Below the pieces are notes generated by a model, which worked only from the letters and a program-made list of their open reading frames with translations, did no database searches and was not told where the DNA came from. DNA of 52,276 nucleotides from Saccharibacillus qingshengii (lineage in GTDB: Bacteria > Bacillota > Bacilli > Paenibacillales > Paenibacillaceae), in contig NZ_JAAZWC010000031.1 in the NCBI RefSeq assembly GCF_013185195.1, forward strand, positions 1-52,276, given 5' to 3'. Below, in pieces: positions 1 through 8,331 of this stretch. The translations under genes and the position numbers were made by a program. Position 1 is the stretch's first letter. Each line of letters begins with the position of its first letter.

Positions 1-1
1 C

Positions 2-64
2 AAATGTCTAGGCTGGAAGTCTACACACGAATCGTTTCAGGACGAAGTGTTGCACTTGGATTGA
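2..64 (+). mobile_element. 3' end of an IS30-family transposase gene (partial)
   Basis: The first 64 bases encode KCLGWKSTHESF-QDEVLHLD followed by TGA, the standard carboxy terminus of IS30-family DDE transposases. The same protein end occurs on the minus strand at the right edge of the window (52071-52276), differing here mostly at synonymous positions (TCT/TCG, ACA/ACG, CAC/CAT) plus V for L, so the two are diverged relatives and not a fresh duplication. DNA similarity to the right copy continues to about position 74, which I take as the element boundary. The rest of the element lies outside the window. Confidence 0.85.
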
Positions 65-74
65 CAATCCGTCA

Positions 75-678
75 TATCGAAAACGCAGACGGGGAAGTTT
101 TGGACGGCAATAACAATTCCCCTTTCAATGGCTCTCCGATCTTCGATCAATGGAGCGGCAGGTCGCGCTGGTTCTATACGCTGCATGATTCTGTTTATAA
201 CAGCAGTTCCCTTCGCTTCGTCTTGGACAGCTATGTCATCGCGGAGAAGAGCAAGGCTGCCGTGACTTTCGACCCGGCCGAAATTTCGCCGGAAAATCCG
301 GCTTTATTCAACGATTCCGCTGATCGTTTCCGTTTTACCGGATTTGCGGTCGAACCCAATCCGAATAGCGGGCCAACGGGTTCTGAGGCGGGTGTCCTTA
401 CCCTGAGCGGGTCCTTCAATAATCCCGGATTCATAGACGATACGTGGATCGCCGTGGATGAAAACGGACACGAATATCCGTTATCATTCAGAGGCGCGGT
501 CAACATAGACATTCGCGGCACGAAACTCGACGGCGATCAGCAGTTTATTGCCGAAGGTATGAAGGTCATGCCGAAGAAGCTCACTGTTAAGCGCACCGTC
601 GTGCATCATCTATACCGAGATGCGGATTGGTCGTTTCCAATCCCGCAGGGCGGAAGTCCGGGCGTTATCGCAGAATAG
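75..678 (+). pseudogene. 5'-truncated DUF4179/DUF5643-like extracytoplasmic protein, cut by the IS30 end
   Basis: An open frame runs from inside the IS30 end to a TAA/TAG-type stop at 678, but an ATG at position 4 belongs to the transposase sequence in another frame and cannot be the native start. The native part begins near residue 25 (HIENADGEVLDG) and continues about 200 residues as a beta-rich, Asn/Ser/Pro-rich sequence ending in MKVMPKKLTVKRTVVHHLYR and DWSFPIP. This end resembles the outer domains of Paenibacillus DUF4179 anti-sigma-factor-like proteins (family resemblance from memory, not tested). The amino-terminal part, which would hold the cytoplasmic domain and membrane segment, is missing, apparently through IS30 insertion or an IS30-mediated deletion. 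It is probably non-functional. Confidence 0.55.
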
Positions 679-729
679 TCGAAGGAACGCCGCATTCAAA
701 TTCTTGTTCCATCTTTGCCAAGTTAACCT

Positions 730-766
730 AAAAAGGCGACACGGCCCAATGCCGTGTCGCCTTTTT
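730..766. terminator. bidirectional Rho-independent terminator
   Basis: A perfect 16-base inverted repeat, AAAAAGGCGACACGGC, with a five-base loop (CCAAT), has A/T runs on both sides. It sits between the truncated gene ending at 678 and the minus-strand gene ending at 787, so it can stop transcription from either side. Confidence 0.9.
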
Positions 767-786
767 CGTCGCAGCCTTCTATCCGT

Positions 787-1284
787 TTACTCTTCCGCTT
801 CCAGCTCTTTCCGGCGTGTCTCCTGAATCTCCACGTAATCCTGCATGGCGCGCAGGCTGTCCACCGGTGTGAACCAGCCCTGCTCGCCTTCGTTGAAGCG
901 TACGCCGTACAGCCCCGAACGACCGATCTCTTCCAGCCAATCGATCATCGCGTCCACTTTCATCTTGGCAATCAGCACGTTGCCGCCCGGGGTGATCAGA
1001 TTATTGTTGCGGCCGAATACCTGCGCGTGCATCGGATCCGTAAACAGGAATGCCCATCCGTGTCCGTCCATATTGCCGAAGAAAGGCTCCGGCTGCTGGG
1101 GATCGTCGGTCGGCTTCATCAGAATCAGCCAGCTGTCCAGCTTGAACGCTTCCGTCCAGATCAGCGTCTGCCCTTCCGCAAACTGCATTTCTCTCGCCTG
1201 TTCGACCGTTACGTCGAAATGCGCGGCCAGATCCGCAGCCTCGCGCACCTGCTGCTGTCGTTGTGGGTCCTGCTCTTGGGTCAT
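787..1284 (-). CDS. conserved small cytoplasmic protein of unknown function
   Basis: 165 residues without signal peptide or membrane segment. The carboxy half (HGWAFLFTDPMHAQVF, TPGGNVLIAKMKVDAMIDWL, YGVRFNEGEQGWFTP) has the look of an SseB-like or barrel-type small domain, but I do not recognise a named family. The start is set at ATG 1284 because the AGAGGAG ribosome site lies 9 bases upstream; a TTG two codons earlier would sit only 3 bases from it. Gln/Glu-rich ends suggest flexible tails. It stands alone, facing a terminator at 730-766. Confidence 0.7.
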   Translation of the reverse strand: MTQEQDPQRQQQVREAADLAAHFDVTVEQAREMQFAEGQTLIWTEAFKLDSWLILMKPTDDPQQPEPFFGNMDGHGWAFLFTDPMHAQVFGRNNNLITPGGNVLIAKMKVDAMIDWLEEIGRSGLYGVRFNEGEQGWFTPVDSLRAMQDYVEIQETRRKELEAEE

Positions 1285-1710
1285 CGTCAAACGCTCCTCT
1301 CGATTGTCGCCCGGTGCATCCCGCCTGATCGGGGGTACCGGGCATTCGCATAATGAACACTCTTATCCATTGTACCCAATCGGAAGGCGAATGCGAAACC
1401 CGAAGCCGCCGATTCGTCTAAACCGGACAGGCAGCAGGATGTTGGCCGTTAGGTTGCTTCTATTATAGAAGCAGGCGGAATGGAGAATCGTACCCCAACA
1501 AATCCGCAGCCGCGGTCCGCTTTTCTTATTCTTCCGGGGCGGCAAGTTTGCATCCGGCTCGCTTTTTGGGTAACAATACGAAGGAAGACTTTTCGCGAAG
1601 CTCCCAAACTTCGCAGACGCGGCCGCACTCTCGCCTTTTTTTGCGGCGGCCGGCCGCCGTGTAACTTTTGAGAGACTTCGGCGTATAACCATTTGGAGGT
1701 GTTTGACTGA
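1285..1710. other. 426-bp divergent intergenic region
   Basis: This region holds the upstream sides of two divergent genes. I see a perfect 16-base GC palindrome (CGGCGGCCGGCCGCCG) near 1644-1659 and a TATAAC hexamer at 1684-1689 just before the ribosome site of the next gene, with no good -35. No coding sequence is supported. Confidence 0.5.
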
Positions 1711-2391
1711 ATGAATAAAATGAAATCTTTATCCTATCTGGCCCTGACTCTGATGCTGACGGGCGTATTGGCCGCATGCGGCAGCGACGAAGCGAATTCG
1801 CCGGCACCCGCCTCGCAATCGGAATCGGATGCGACTACGCTGCCTCCGGAAGAGACCAAGACCAAGGAAGACAACGCGAACCATCCGACCAACGAGACGG
1901 ATATCGATCTCGACGAAGATGCACCGGCCGCCGGCACGACGGACAACGGCGACACACCGGAGAGCAAGGATTCCCAAAAACTGCCGGACGCCAAGGATTC
2001 GAGTATCACGATCGATGAAGGCGCGACGACGCAGGGCAATACGACGGAAACTCCTGTTCCAAGCGACGATGACAAAGACAAAGATAGCTCCGCAGCCGCA
2101 ACGACCCCTTCCAAAGACAGCAGTGCAGAGACCAAGCCTGCCGAGACCAAACCGGCCGATACCGCTGCAGCCGCGCAAACGGCGGCAGGTGAATATGTCG
2201 GTCTGGCAGACGGCCATACCGCTGAGATTGAAGTCAAAGGCGAAGCGGTAGCGTACCAGCTGTCCGAAGAAGCGCAGGCGCAGATCGGCAAGATTCCTGC
2301 GGATGCCAAAGTCACGTTCACGTATACGGAAGAACAGTTTGATGCCGAGACCAAAATTCTGACGATTACCGACATCAAAGCCGCCGAGTAA
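1711..2391 (+). CDS. lipoprotein with long acidic/Thr-rich linker
   Basis: 226 residues. A type II signal peptide ends in the lipobox LAAC (Cys22), so the protein should be lipid-anchored on the outer face of the membrane. Residues about 25-150 are low-complexity and rich in Asp, Thr, Pro, Lys and Ala (repeated SKDSS, AETKPAET motifs), forming a likely extended linker. A small carboxy-terminal domain of about 70 residues (GEYVGLADGHTAEIEVKGEAVAYQ..., ending ILTITDIKAAE) resembles the short beta domain often found in Bacillales surface lipoproteins. GGAGGTG lies 9 bases upstream of the ATG. It is monocistronic, with a terminator at 2404-2450. Function unknown. Confidence 0.8.
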   Translation: MNKMKSLSYLALTLMLTGVLAACGSDEANSPAPASQSESDATTLPPEETKTKEDNANHPTNETDIDLDEDAPAAGTTDNGDTPESKDSQKLPDAKDSSITIDEGATTQGNTTETPVPSDDDKDKDSSAAATTPSKDSSAETKPAETKPADTAAAAQTAAGEYVGLADGHTAEIEVKGEAVAYQLSEEAQAQIGKIPADAKVTFTYTEEQFDAETKILTITDIKAAE

Positions 2392-2403
2392 TCGGTTCAA
2401 CCG

Positions 2404-2450
2404 CTCCTTTCCGTTTCGGCTCCGGCCTGGCGGAAAGGAGTTTTTCTTTT
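2404..2450 (+). terminator. Rho-independent terminator after the lipoprotein gene
   Basis: CTCCTTTCCG pairs with CGGAAAGGAG across a 17-base loop and is followed directly by a T-rich run. Confidence 0.85.
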
Positions 2451-2501
2451 TGTAATTCATCCACGAGACCTGTTAAGTTTTTGCCAAAAGGAGATGCTTC
2501 T

Positions 2502-3251
2502 ATGTATCGGGTAGTCATGATCAGACACGGTCAAAGCGAGTGGAACAAACGCAATCTGTTTACCGGCTGGACGGACGTCGACCTGACGGAGCAGGGCATC
2601 GAAGAAGCCAAAGACGCCGGACGCATCCTGCGCGAATCGGCTTATACGTTCGATGCCGCTTACGCCTCCGTCCTGCAGCGCTCGATCAAAACCCTGCATT
2701 ATGCGCTGGACGAGCTTGGACTGCTGTGGATTCCGGAAGAGAAATCGTGGAAGCTGAACGAACGGCATTACGGGGCCCTGCAGGGTCTCAGCAAACCGGA
2801 AACGACCGAAAAATACGGCGAAGACCAGGTTCACCTCTGGCGCCGCAGTCTGACGGTCCGTCCCCCGCTGCTGGAAGCCGGCGACAAACGGCTGCCGGGC
2901 AGCGATCCGCGGTATGCCCACCTGCCCCCAGGCGAACTGCCGGCCGGCGAAAGTCTGCAGGACACGATCCGGCGCGTCGGCGAGTTCTGGGAAGAGGAAG
3001 TCGCGCCGCGCGTGCGGGAAGGCCAGCATCTGCTGATCGCCGCGCACGGCAACACGATCCGGGCCCTGATCAAGTTTATGGAAGACCTCGAAGAGCATGA
3101 ACTGCTCGATCTCAATATTCCGACCGGAGTACCGCTTGTCTACGAACTCGACGACGACGTGAAACCGATCCGGCGGTTTTATCTCGGGCATCCCGACCAT
3201 GTGGAAAAGAAAAAACGCCAGGCGGCCGATCCGGATCACGATCCCGATTGA
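2502..3251 (+). CDS. gpmA: 2,3-bisphosphoglycerate-dependent phosphoglycerate mutase
   Basis: 249 residues, the normal size for dPGM. It interconverts 3- and 2-phosphoglycerate in glycolysis and gluconeogenesis through a phosphohistidine. The signature RHGQSEWNKRNLFTGWTD begins at residue 8, so His9 is the phosphorylated residue. NERHYGALQGLSK is the second conserved block, and the second catalytic histidine is in LLIAAHGNTIRAL near residue 182. The start ATG at 2502 is chosen because AAAGGAG lies 8 bases upstream; an in-frame TTG at 2481 has no ribosome site. The carboxy end is unusually rich in Lys/Arg/Asp. The next gene starts 49 bases downstream on the same strand and may be co-transcribed. 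Confidence 0.96.
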   Translation: MYRVVMIRHGQSEWNKRNLFTGWTDVDLTEQGIEEAKDAGRILRESAYTFDAAYASVLQRSIKTLHYALDELGLLWIPEEKSWKLNERHYGALQGLSKPETTEKYGEDQVHLWRRSLTVRPPLLEAGDKRLPGSDPRYAHLPPGELPAGESLQDTIRRVGEFWEEEVAPRVREGQHLLIAAHGNTIRALIKFMEDLEEHELLDLNIPTGVPLVYELDDDVKPIRRFYLGHPDHVEKKKRQAADPDHDPD

Positions 3252-3299
3252 GAAGCGGGCCGCTTCCTGGCTGTCTTTATTCCGAAAGGGGCAGACGAA

Positions 3300-3890
3300 A
3301 TGACCTATTCTTCCTTATTTGAGATCTATCCGGCCGAAGCAAAAGATGCGGAAGCCGTCTCCCGGCTCATGTATGAAGCGATCGGCGATATCGCGCATAC
3401 TCTCGCGGGCACCACGGATCTGCCGGAGACCCTGGAGACGCTCGCGGAACTGTTTCGTTCGCCGGGCTGCCGCTTAAGCCGCGAGAACGCGCTCGTCTGC
3501 AAAGACGAATACGGCCGGTTGGCCGGATTCGCGCTGAGCTATGCCGGTGCCGACGCGGAGGCGCTGGACGCGCCGCTGCTTCGGCGCCTGCGGGAGCGGG
3601 GGCTTCCTACGGCGGGACTGCTGCCGGAAGCCCGGCCGGGCGAATACTATCTGGATTCGCTGGCGGTGGACGGGGCTTACCGCGGGGCCGGACTCGGGAC
3701 CCGCTTGATCGAAGCGTTCGAGCGCCGGGCGTCGGAGCTGGGCGAGCGGCAGGCGATGCTGCTCGTCGACCGCGCGAACGTTAAAGCCCGGGCGCTCTAT
3801 GAGCGCCTGGGCTACCGCGAAGACGGCCCCATCGAGCTGAGCGGACATCTGTACGACCGGATGATCAAGCCGGTCGGGTCGGAAGGCTAA
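3300..3890 (+). CDS. GNAT-family N-acetyltransferase
   Basis: 196 residues. The GNAT core is visible: YYLDSLAVDGAYRGAGLGTRLIEAFERRA contains motif A with the acetyl-CoA pyrophosphate loop (R/Q-x-x-G-x-G/A, here RGAGLG), and ALYERLGYREDG is motif B. The substrate cannot be inferred. The amino-terminal half carries an extra insert (residues about 75-115) with many Arg/Leu residues. GAAAGGGG precedes the ATG by 9 bases. It follows gpmA closely and may share its transcript; an inverted repeat follows the stop. Confidence 0.88.
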   Translation: MTYSSLFEIYPAEAKDAEAVSRLMYEAIGDIAHTLAGTTDLPETLETLAELFRSPGCRLSRENALVCKDEYGRLAGFALSYAGADAEALDAPLLRRLRERGLPTAGLLPEARPGEYYLDSLAVDGAYRGAGLGTRLIEAFERRASELGERQAMLLVDRANVKARALYERLGYREDGPIELSGHLYDRMIKPVGSEG

Positions 3891-3901
3891 TAGAACGAAG
3901 C

Positions 3902-3934
3902 AGGCTTTCCCGCTTCGCTTTACCGGGAAAGCCT
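3902..3934. terminator. stem-loop after the acetyltransferase gene
   Basis: AGGCTTTCCCG pairs with CGGGAAAGCCT around an 11-base loop. There is no strong U-run on the plus strand, so it may be a weak terminator or an mRNA-end hairpin. Confidence 0.55.
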
Positions 3935-4380
3935 ACCTTCCGTCTCTTCTTCCTTGACCCGATGCTTCGCTTTCGAGCGGACATCGGGTTTTTGCGTACG
4001 GCGCCGGCCCGGCGGATATCCCCATGATCCCCGTTATCCACAGTTTGCTTTTTGGAGATATCCCCGCCATCCACAGATTTTCCTTCCATAGAAACGCTTC
4101 GATCTGCAGACGCCTCTTCATCCTTTTCCCGCATATCTAACTTTTTTTCACTTAGGAATTCCGAATTTCCGAACGCCTCTTTGCACTTCTTCACCTTTTT
4201 TGCTTTGGGGCCTGTCTTGCGTTCCGCACCGCTGCGCCATTCTCCAGAAACTCCCTCTGCTTTCGTGCCCGTCAATCCCCGTATAGGCATTCTTAGGCTG
4301 CAAAACCGCCTTTTTCCCTTCGATTGCTCGCTTTTTCGCGTCCGCAGACAATTTCAACGGTTTTATTTTCTAAAATTTGT
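3935..4380. other. 446-bp non-coding stretch upstream of the nrd promoter
   Basis: No open frame here has a credible ribosome site. The sequence is more AT-rich and pyrimidine-rich than its surroundings. The only functional signals I can support start at 4384 (nrd promoter). Confidence 0.5.
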
Positions 4381-4383
4381 GCT

Positions 4384-4412
4384 TTGACAAACCCCATATC
4401 TGGTTATAAAAT
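4384..4412 (+). promoter_or_regulatory. sigma-A promoter of the nrd operon
   Basis: TTGACA (4384-4389) and TAAAAT (4407-4412) are separated by 17 bases. This is a near-consensus vegetative promoter 67 bases upstream of the first nrd start codon. A weak NrdR-like box lies in the spacer and a stronger one just downstream. Confidence 0.8.
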
Positions 4413-4448
4413 GAGTAACACTGACCCGGTTAAAACTAGATATAGATT
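4391..4448 (+). promoter_or_regulatory. tandem NrdR-type boxes
   Basis: The downstream box, 4433-4448, reads aaaCTAGATATAGatt and matches the core of the NrdR consensus acaCwAtATaTwGtgt at all conserved core positions. A weaker box, centred at 4398/4399, reads CCATATCTGG and lies between -35 and -10. The centres are 42 bp apart, four helical turns. NrdR boxes normally occur in pairs spaced by whole turns, so NrdR repression of the operon is likely. Confidence 0.65.
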
Positions 4449-4478
4449 TAAGCGGGCAATCGAGGAGCGTGAAAGCAC

Positions 4479-4838
4479 ATGGTGATCGCTTACGATTCCA
4501 AGACTGGAAACGTACGGAGATTTATTGATAAATTGGAACTTCCTTCAGTTCAGATCGACGAGACGATGAAGCTGGACGAGCCTTTCATCCTCGTTACCTA
4601 TACGACGGGCTTCGGTCAGGTACCGGACAAAGTCAATCTTTTCCTTCAGCAGAACGCACAGCAGCTGCGCGGCGTATCCGCCAGCGGCAACCGCAACTGG
4701 GGACACAGCTTCGCCAAGAGCGCGGATACCATTTCCCAGACTTACGGTGTGCCTGTCCTCTGCAAATTCGAACTGTCCGGAACAAAAAAAGATATTTTAC
4801 ATTTCAAAGAGGAGTTGAACAGCCTTGCGGCATATTGA
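4479..4838 (+). CDS. nrdI: NrdI flavodoxin-like activator of class Ib ribonucleotide reductase
   Basis: 119 residues, usual length for NrdI. The FMN-phosphate loop is YDSKTGNVRRF at residues 5-15, followed by YTTGFGQVP and the family motif SGNRNWGHSF. NrdI supplies the oxidant (from reduced FMN and oxygen) that builds the dimanganese-tyrosyl cofactor in NrdF. It is the first gene of nrdIEF. GAGGAG lies 11 bases upstream of ATG. Its last 14 bases overlap the start of nrdE, indicating translational coupling. Confidence 0.95.
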   Translation: MVIAYDSKTGNVRRFIDKLELPSVQIDETMKLDEPFILVTYTTGFGQVPDKVNLFLQQNAQQLRGVSASGNRNWGHSFAKSADTISQTYGVPVLCKFELSGTKKDILHFKEELNSLAAY

Positions 4839-6909
4839 ACTGAACAACCAACTGATGCTGAGAAACGCCGACGGATTTTTCCGACTGGAGAAAGACAAGG
4901 AAGCCGTAGCCGTATTCATGGAGGAAGTCGCCCAGCGCAGCCTGACTTTCCCCGACTTCGCTTCCCAGGTCGATTATATGATCGAAAACGACTACTACGA
5001 GAACGTGTACGAAAACTACACGCGCGAAGAAGTCGTGTCGGTGTTCGAGACGTCACATAACGTTCCGTTCGAATTCGCTTCGTATATGGCCGCTTCCAAG
5101 TTCTACACGGATTACGCAATGAGAAGCAACGACAAGTCGACTTACCTGGAAACCTACGCCGACCGCGCCGCGATCGTGTCCCTGCATCTGGGTGCCGGCA
5201 ATGTCGACAACGCCAAGTCGCTCGTAACGGCGATCATGGAGCAGCGCGTACAGCCGGCGACCCCGACGTTCCTGAACGCGGGCAAAAGCCGCCGCGGCGA
5301 ACTGGTCTCCTGCTTCCTGCTCGAAATGGACGACGCGCTCAACTCGATCAACTACGTGCTCTCGACCTGCATGCAGCTGTCGAAGATCGGCGGCGGCGTA
5401 GCCGTCAACTTGTCGAAACTGCGCGGGCGCGGCGAGCCGATCAAAGGCGTCGAAGGCGCAGCCAAAGGTGTGATGCCGGTCCTGAAATTGATGGAAGACG
5501 CGTTCTCCTACGCCGACCAAATGGGTCAGCGCAAAGGTTCCGGCGCCGCTTACTACAACATTTTCGGCTGGGACGTGCTTGAATTCCTGGACAGCAAAAA
5601 AATCAACGCCGACGAGAAATCGCGCCTCAAAACGCTGTCGATCGGCCTCATCATCCCGAACCGTTTCTACAAGCTTGCGGAAGACAATCAGCCGCTCGTG
5701 GTGTTCGGTCCTTACTCCGTCTACAAAGAGTACGGCAAACATCTGGACGATCTCGAGATCGACGAGATGTACGACGAACTGCTCGCGAACGACAACATCA
5801 AGAAAAAGACCGTGATGAGCGCCCGCGACATGCTGGTGAAGATCGCCATGATCCAGCTCGAATCCGGCTACCCTTATATCATGAACAAGAGCAACGCCAA
5901 CAACAATCACGCGCTCAAAGATCTGGGCATGGTCAAAATGTCCAATCTGTGCACGGAAATCTACCAGCTGCAGGAAACGTCGACAATCGGCGATTACGGC
6001 CAAGCGAACGATATCCGCCGCGATATCAGCTGCAACCTGGCTTCCCTGAATATCGCAAACGTCATGGGCCTCGGCAAAATCCGCGAGTCCGTGCACGAAG
6101 CGATGATTGGCCTCACCGCCGTCAGCGACATGACCGAAGTGCAGAACGCTCCGGGCGTAGCCAAAGCGAACCGCGAGATGCATTCCGTCGGTCTTGGCGC
6201 AATGAACTTGCACGGCTACCTGGCCAAGAACAAAATCGCGTATGAAAGCGACGAAGCGATCGACTTCGTGCGTACGTTCTTCATGATGATGAACTACTAT
6301 TCGATCGAGAAAAGTATGGAAATCGCCCGCGATCGCAATGTCACGTTCGCAGGTTTCGAGAAATCCGAGTATGCCAAAGGTACATACTTCGACAAGTACG
6401 TACAGACCGACTACAGCCCGCGTACCGACCGGATCAAGTCGCTGTTCGAAGGCATGCACATCCCGACGACGGCGGATTGGAACCATCTGCGTACGCTCGT
6501 TCAAGCCAACGGCCTGTACCACGCTTACCGTCTGGCGATCGCGCCGACGCAAAGTATCTCGTACATCCAGAACTCCACGTCGAGCGTTATGCCGATCGTC
6601 GATGCGATCGAGACGCGCACGTATGCCAACTCGACGACGTATTTCCCGATGCCTTTCCTGGCTCAGGAAAACTTCTTCTACTACAAATCGGCTTACCAGA
6701 TGAACCAGTTCAAGGTCATCGATCTGATCTCCGAGATCCAGGAGCATATCGATCAGGGCATCTCGGCCATCCTGCACGTCAACAGCAACGTAACGACGCG
6801 CGACCTGGCCCGTTATTACCTGTATGCCGCTCGCAAAGGACTCAAAGCCCTGTACTACACGCGGACGAACCACCTCAGCGTGGAAGAATGTATCAGCTGC
6901 GCCATCTAA
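4825..6909 (+). CDS. nrdE: class Ib ribonucleoside-diphosphate reductase, alpha (catalytic) subunit
   Basis: 694 residues, normal length. It reduces ribonucleoside diphosphates to deoxy forms. Visible active-site residues: Cys163 (ELVSCFLLEM), Asn374/Cys376/Glu378 in NLCTEI (Cys376 by analogy is the thiyl-radical residue), Cys403 in ISCNLASLN, and the carboxy-terminal redox pair in CISCAI. There is no long amino-terminal ATP cone, in keeping with class Ib. The likely start is TTG 4825, with AAAGAGGAG 10 bases upstream; the next ATG (4855) lacks a ribosome site. nrdF follows after an unusual 280-bp gap. Confidence 0.96.
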   Translation: MRHIELNNQLMLRNADGFFRLEKDKEAVAVFMEEVAQRSLTFPDFASQVDYMIENDYYENVYENYTREEVVSVFETSHNVPFEFASYMAASKFYTDYAMRSNDKSTYLETYADRAAIVSLHLGAGNVDNAKSLVTAIMEQRVQPATPTFLNAGKSRRGELVSCFLLEMDDALNSINYVLSTCMQLSKIGGGVAVNLSKLRGRGEPIKGVEGAAKGVMPVLKLMEDAFSYADQMGQRKGSGAAYYNIFGWDVLEFLDSKKINADEKSRLKTLSIGLIIPNRFYKLAEDNQPLVVFGPYSVYKEYGKHLDDLEIDEMYDELLANDNIKKKTVMSARDMLVKIAMIQLESGYPYIMNKSNANNNHALKDLGMVKMSNLCTEIYQLQETSTIGDYGQANDIRRDISCNLASLNIANVMGLGKIRESVHEAMIGLTAVSDMTEVQNAPGVAKANREMHSVGLGAMNLHGYLAKNKIAYESDEAIDFVRTFFMMMNYYSIEKSMEIARDRNVTFAGFEKSEYAKGTYFDKYVQTDYSPRTDRIKSLFEGMHIPTTADWNHLRTLVQANGLYHAYRLAIAPTQSISYIQNSTSSVMPIVDAIETRTYANSTTYFPMPFLAQENFFYYKSAYQMNQFKVIDLISEIQEHIDQGISAILHVNSNVTTRDLARYYLYAARKGLKALYYTRTNHLSVEECISCAI

Positions 6910-6986
6910 GTCGTACTTGACCACGAATAGGGCAGGAACGAATACACTCACCTGTTTTTAAAAAGCTTGAACGATAATGTGACACT

Positions 6987-7040
6987 GCGGGGCGCCTTTT
7001 CCACGATCCGGACATTCCGGTCTCGAGCAAAACGCCCCGC
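6987..7040 (+). promoter_or_regulatory. nested stem-loop in the nrdE-nrdF gap
   Basis: GCGGGGCG (6987-6994) pairs with CGCCCCGC (7033-7040), enclosing a second hairpin CCGGA-cat-TCCGG (7008-7020). A weak T-rich tract follows (TTTACTTTT). This could be a partial terminator or an mRNA-stability element that sets the NrdE:NrdF ratio. Confidence 0.5.
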
Positions 7041-7089
7041 TTTACTTTTGCTTGGTTTACGCCGATAATAAGAATTCTGTGCAGCCGTC

Positions 7090-7165
7090 CCGGATTGCCC
7101 GCAATCCGGTTCATCTGTGCTCATGAATATCCAACATTGCCCACAATTAACTTAATTTATATAAC
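7090..7165 (+). promoter_or_regulatory. palindrome and possible internal promoter before nrdF
   Basis: A perfect inverted repeat CCGGATTGC-cc-GCAATCCGG occupies 7090-7109. Downstream, TTGCCC (7137-7142) and TATAAC (7160-7165) are separated by 17 bases, a plausible second sigma-A promoter for nrdF. I do not recognise a regulator for the palindrome. Confidence 0.4.
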
Positions 7166-7189
7166 CCACACCGAAAGGGATGACTAGAC

Positions 7190-8182
7190 ATGATCAAAGC
7201 CGTCAACTGGAACCGTCCCGCAGACGACTTCACCCTGATGTTCTGGAATCAAAATATTATGCAGTTCTGGACCGACGACGAGATCCCGCTGTCCGACGAC
7301 AAAATGTCCTGGATCACGCTCACCGAAGACGAGCAGGAAGCGTACATGCAGGTCCTCGGCGGCCTCACGCTGCTCGATACCGTGCAGGGCGGAGTCGGCA
7401 TGCCGCAGATCATGGAGCATGTCGAAGACCTCCAGCGCAAAGCGGTACTCGCGTTCATGGGCATGATGGAGCAGATCCACGCCAAATCCTACAGCAGCAT
7501 CTTCACGACGCTTGCCTCCACCGAAGAGATCGACAAGGTGTTCCGCTGGGTCGAAGAAAATCCGCTGCTGCAAAAGAAAGCCGAAATCATCTCCAAGTAT
7601 TATCAGAACATCCAGACGCCAAAAGATCTTTATCTGGCGATGGGCGCTTCGGTTATGCTGGAAAGCTACCTGTTCTACAGCGGCTTCTTCTACCCTCTCT
7701 ATCTGGCCGGACAAGGCAAAATGACGAGCAGCGGCGAAGTGATCGACCTGATTCTGCGCGACGAGAGCATTCACGGCCTTTACGTCGGCGTGCTGGCCCA
7801 GGAAGTGCTGCGCGATCTCCCGGCATCGGAAGCCGAAGCGGCGACGAAGGAACTGTACGAGCTGCTGCACACGCTCCAGGTTAACGAAGAGCTGTATACG
7901 GAGCAGCTGTACACGAAGATCGGCCTCAAAGACGAAGTCGACAAGTTCGTACGCTACAACGCCAACAAAGCGATGATGAACCTGGGCCTGGAGCCGCAGT
8001 TCGAAGAAGACGAGGAAAGTATCAACCCGATCGTCATGAACGGCCTCAAGACGCAGACCAAACAGCACGATTTCTTCTCCAAAAAAGGCAACGGCTACGT
8101 ACGCACGGTTCACGTGGAACCGCTGCGCGACGAAGACTTCCTGTTCGATACGCTGGAAACGCCGGTACCGAGCGTCCTGTAA
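7190..8182 (+). CDS. nrdF: class Ib ribonucleoside-diphosphate reductase, beta (radical) subunit
   Basis: 330 residues. All six metal ligands are present: Asp63 (LTLLDTVQ), Glu94 and His97 (MEQIHAKSYS), Glu158 (VMLESYLF), Glu192 and His195 (RDESIHG). The radical tyrosine is Tyr101, so this is a standard tyrosyl-radical NrdF, likely dimanganese given the linked nrdI. GAAAGGGA precedes the ATG. No nrdH glutaredoxin is present in the window. The 280-bp spacing from nrdE and the possible internal promoter are the only oddities. Confidence 0.96.
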   Translation: MIKAVNWNRPADDFTLMFWNQNIMQFWTDDEIPLSDDKMSWITLTEDEQEAYMQVLGGLTLLDTVQGGVGMPQIMEHVEDLQRKAVLAFMGMMEQIHAKSYSSIFTTLASTEEIDKVFRWVEENPLLQKKAEIISKYYQNIQTPKDLYLAMGASVMLESYLFYSGFFYPLYLAGQGKMTSSGEVIDLILRDESIHGLYVGVLAQEVLRDLPASEAEAATKELYELLHTLQVNEELYTEQLYTKIGLKDEVDKFVRYNANKAMMNLGLEPQFEEDEESINPIVMNGLKTQTKQHDFFSKKGNGYVRTVHVEPLRDEDFLFDTLETPVPSVL

Positions 8183-8331
8183 GTCCACATACAGTTTCAT
8201 AAGGAACATTCGGAGGCCTCGGCCGCGAAAGAACTGCAGGATTTGGGTTCTATCGCGGACGGGGCTTCTTTTGGGTGTCGAATAGGGTAATAGCACAAGT
8301 GACCCAAGCGAAAAGAAAGCAGGCGATTCAA

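Noticed and set aside
4-678. Reading the first gene as starting at ATG position 4
   Set aside because: That ATG lies inside IS30 transposase coding sequence in another frame, so it is not the gene's own start.
5053-6951. A 632-codon minus-strand frame opposite nrdE
   Set aside because: His/Val/Asp-rich mirror of nrdE codons without any domain.
7190-8182. Unusual metal-free or tyrosine-less NrdF
   Set aside because: All six ligands and Tyr101 are present, so it is a standard class Ib radical subunit.
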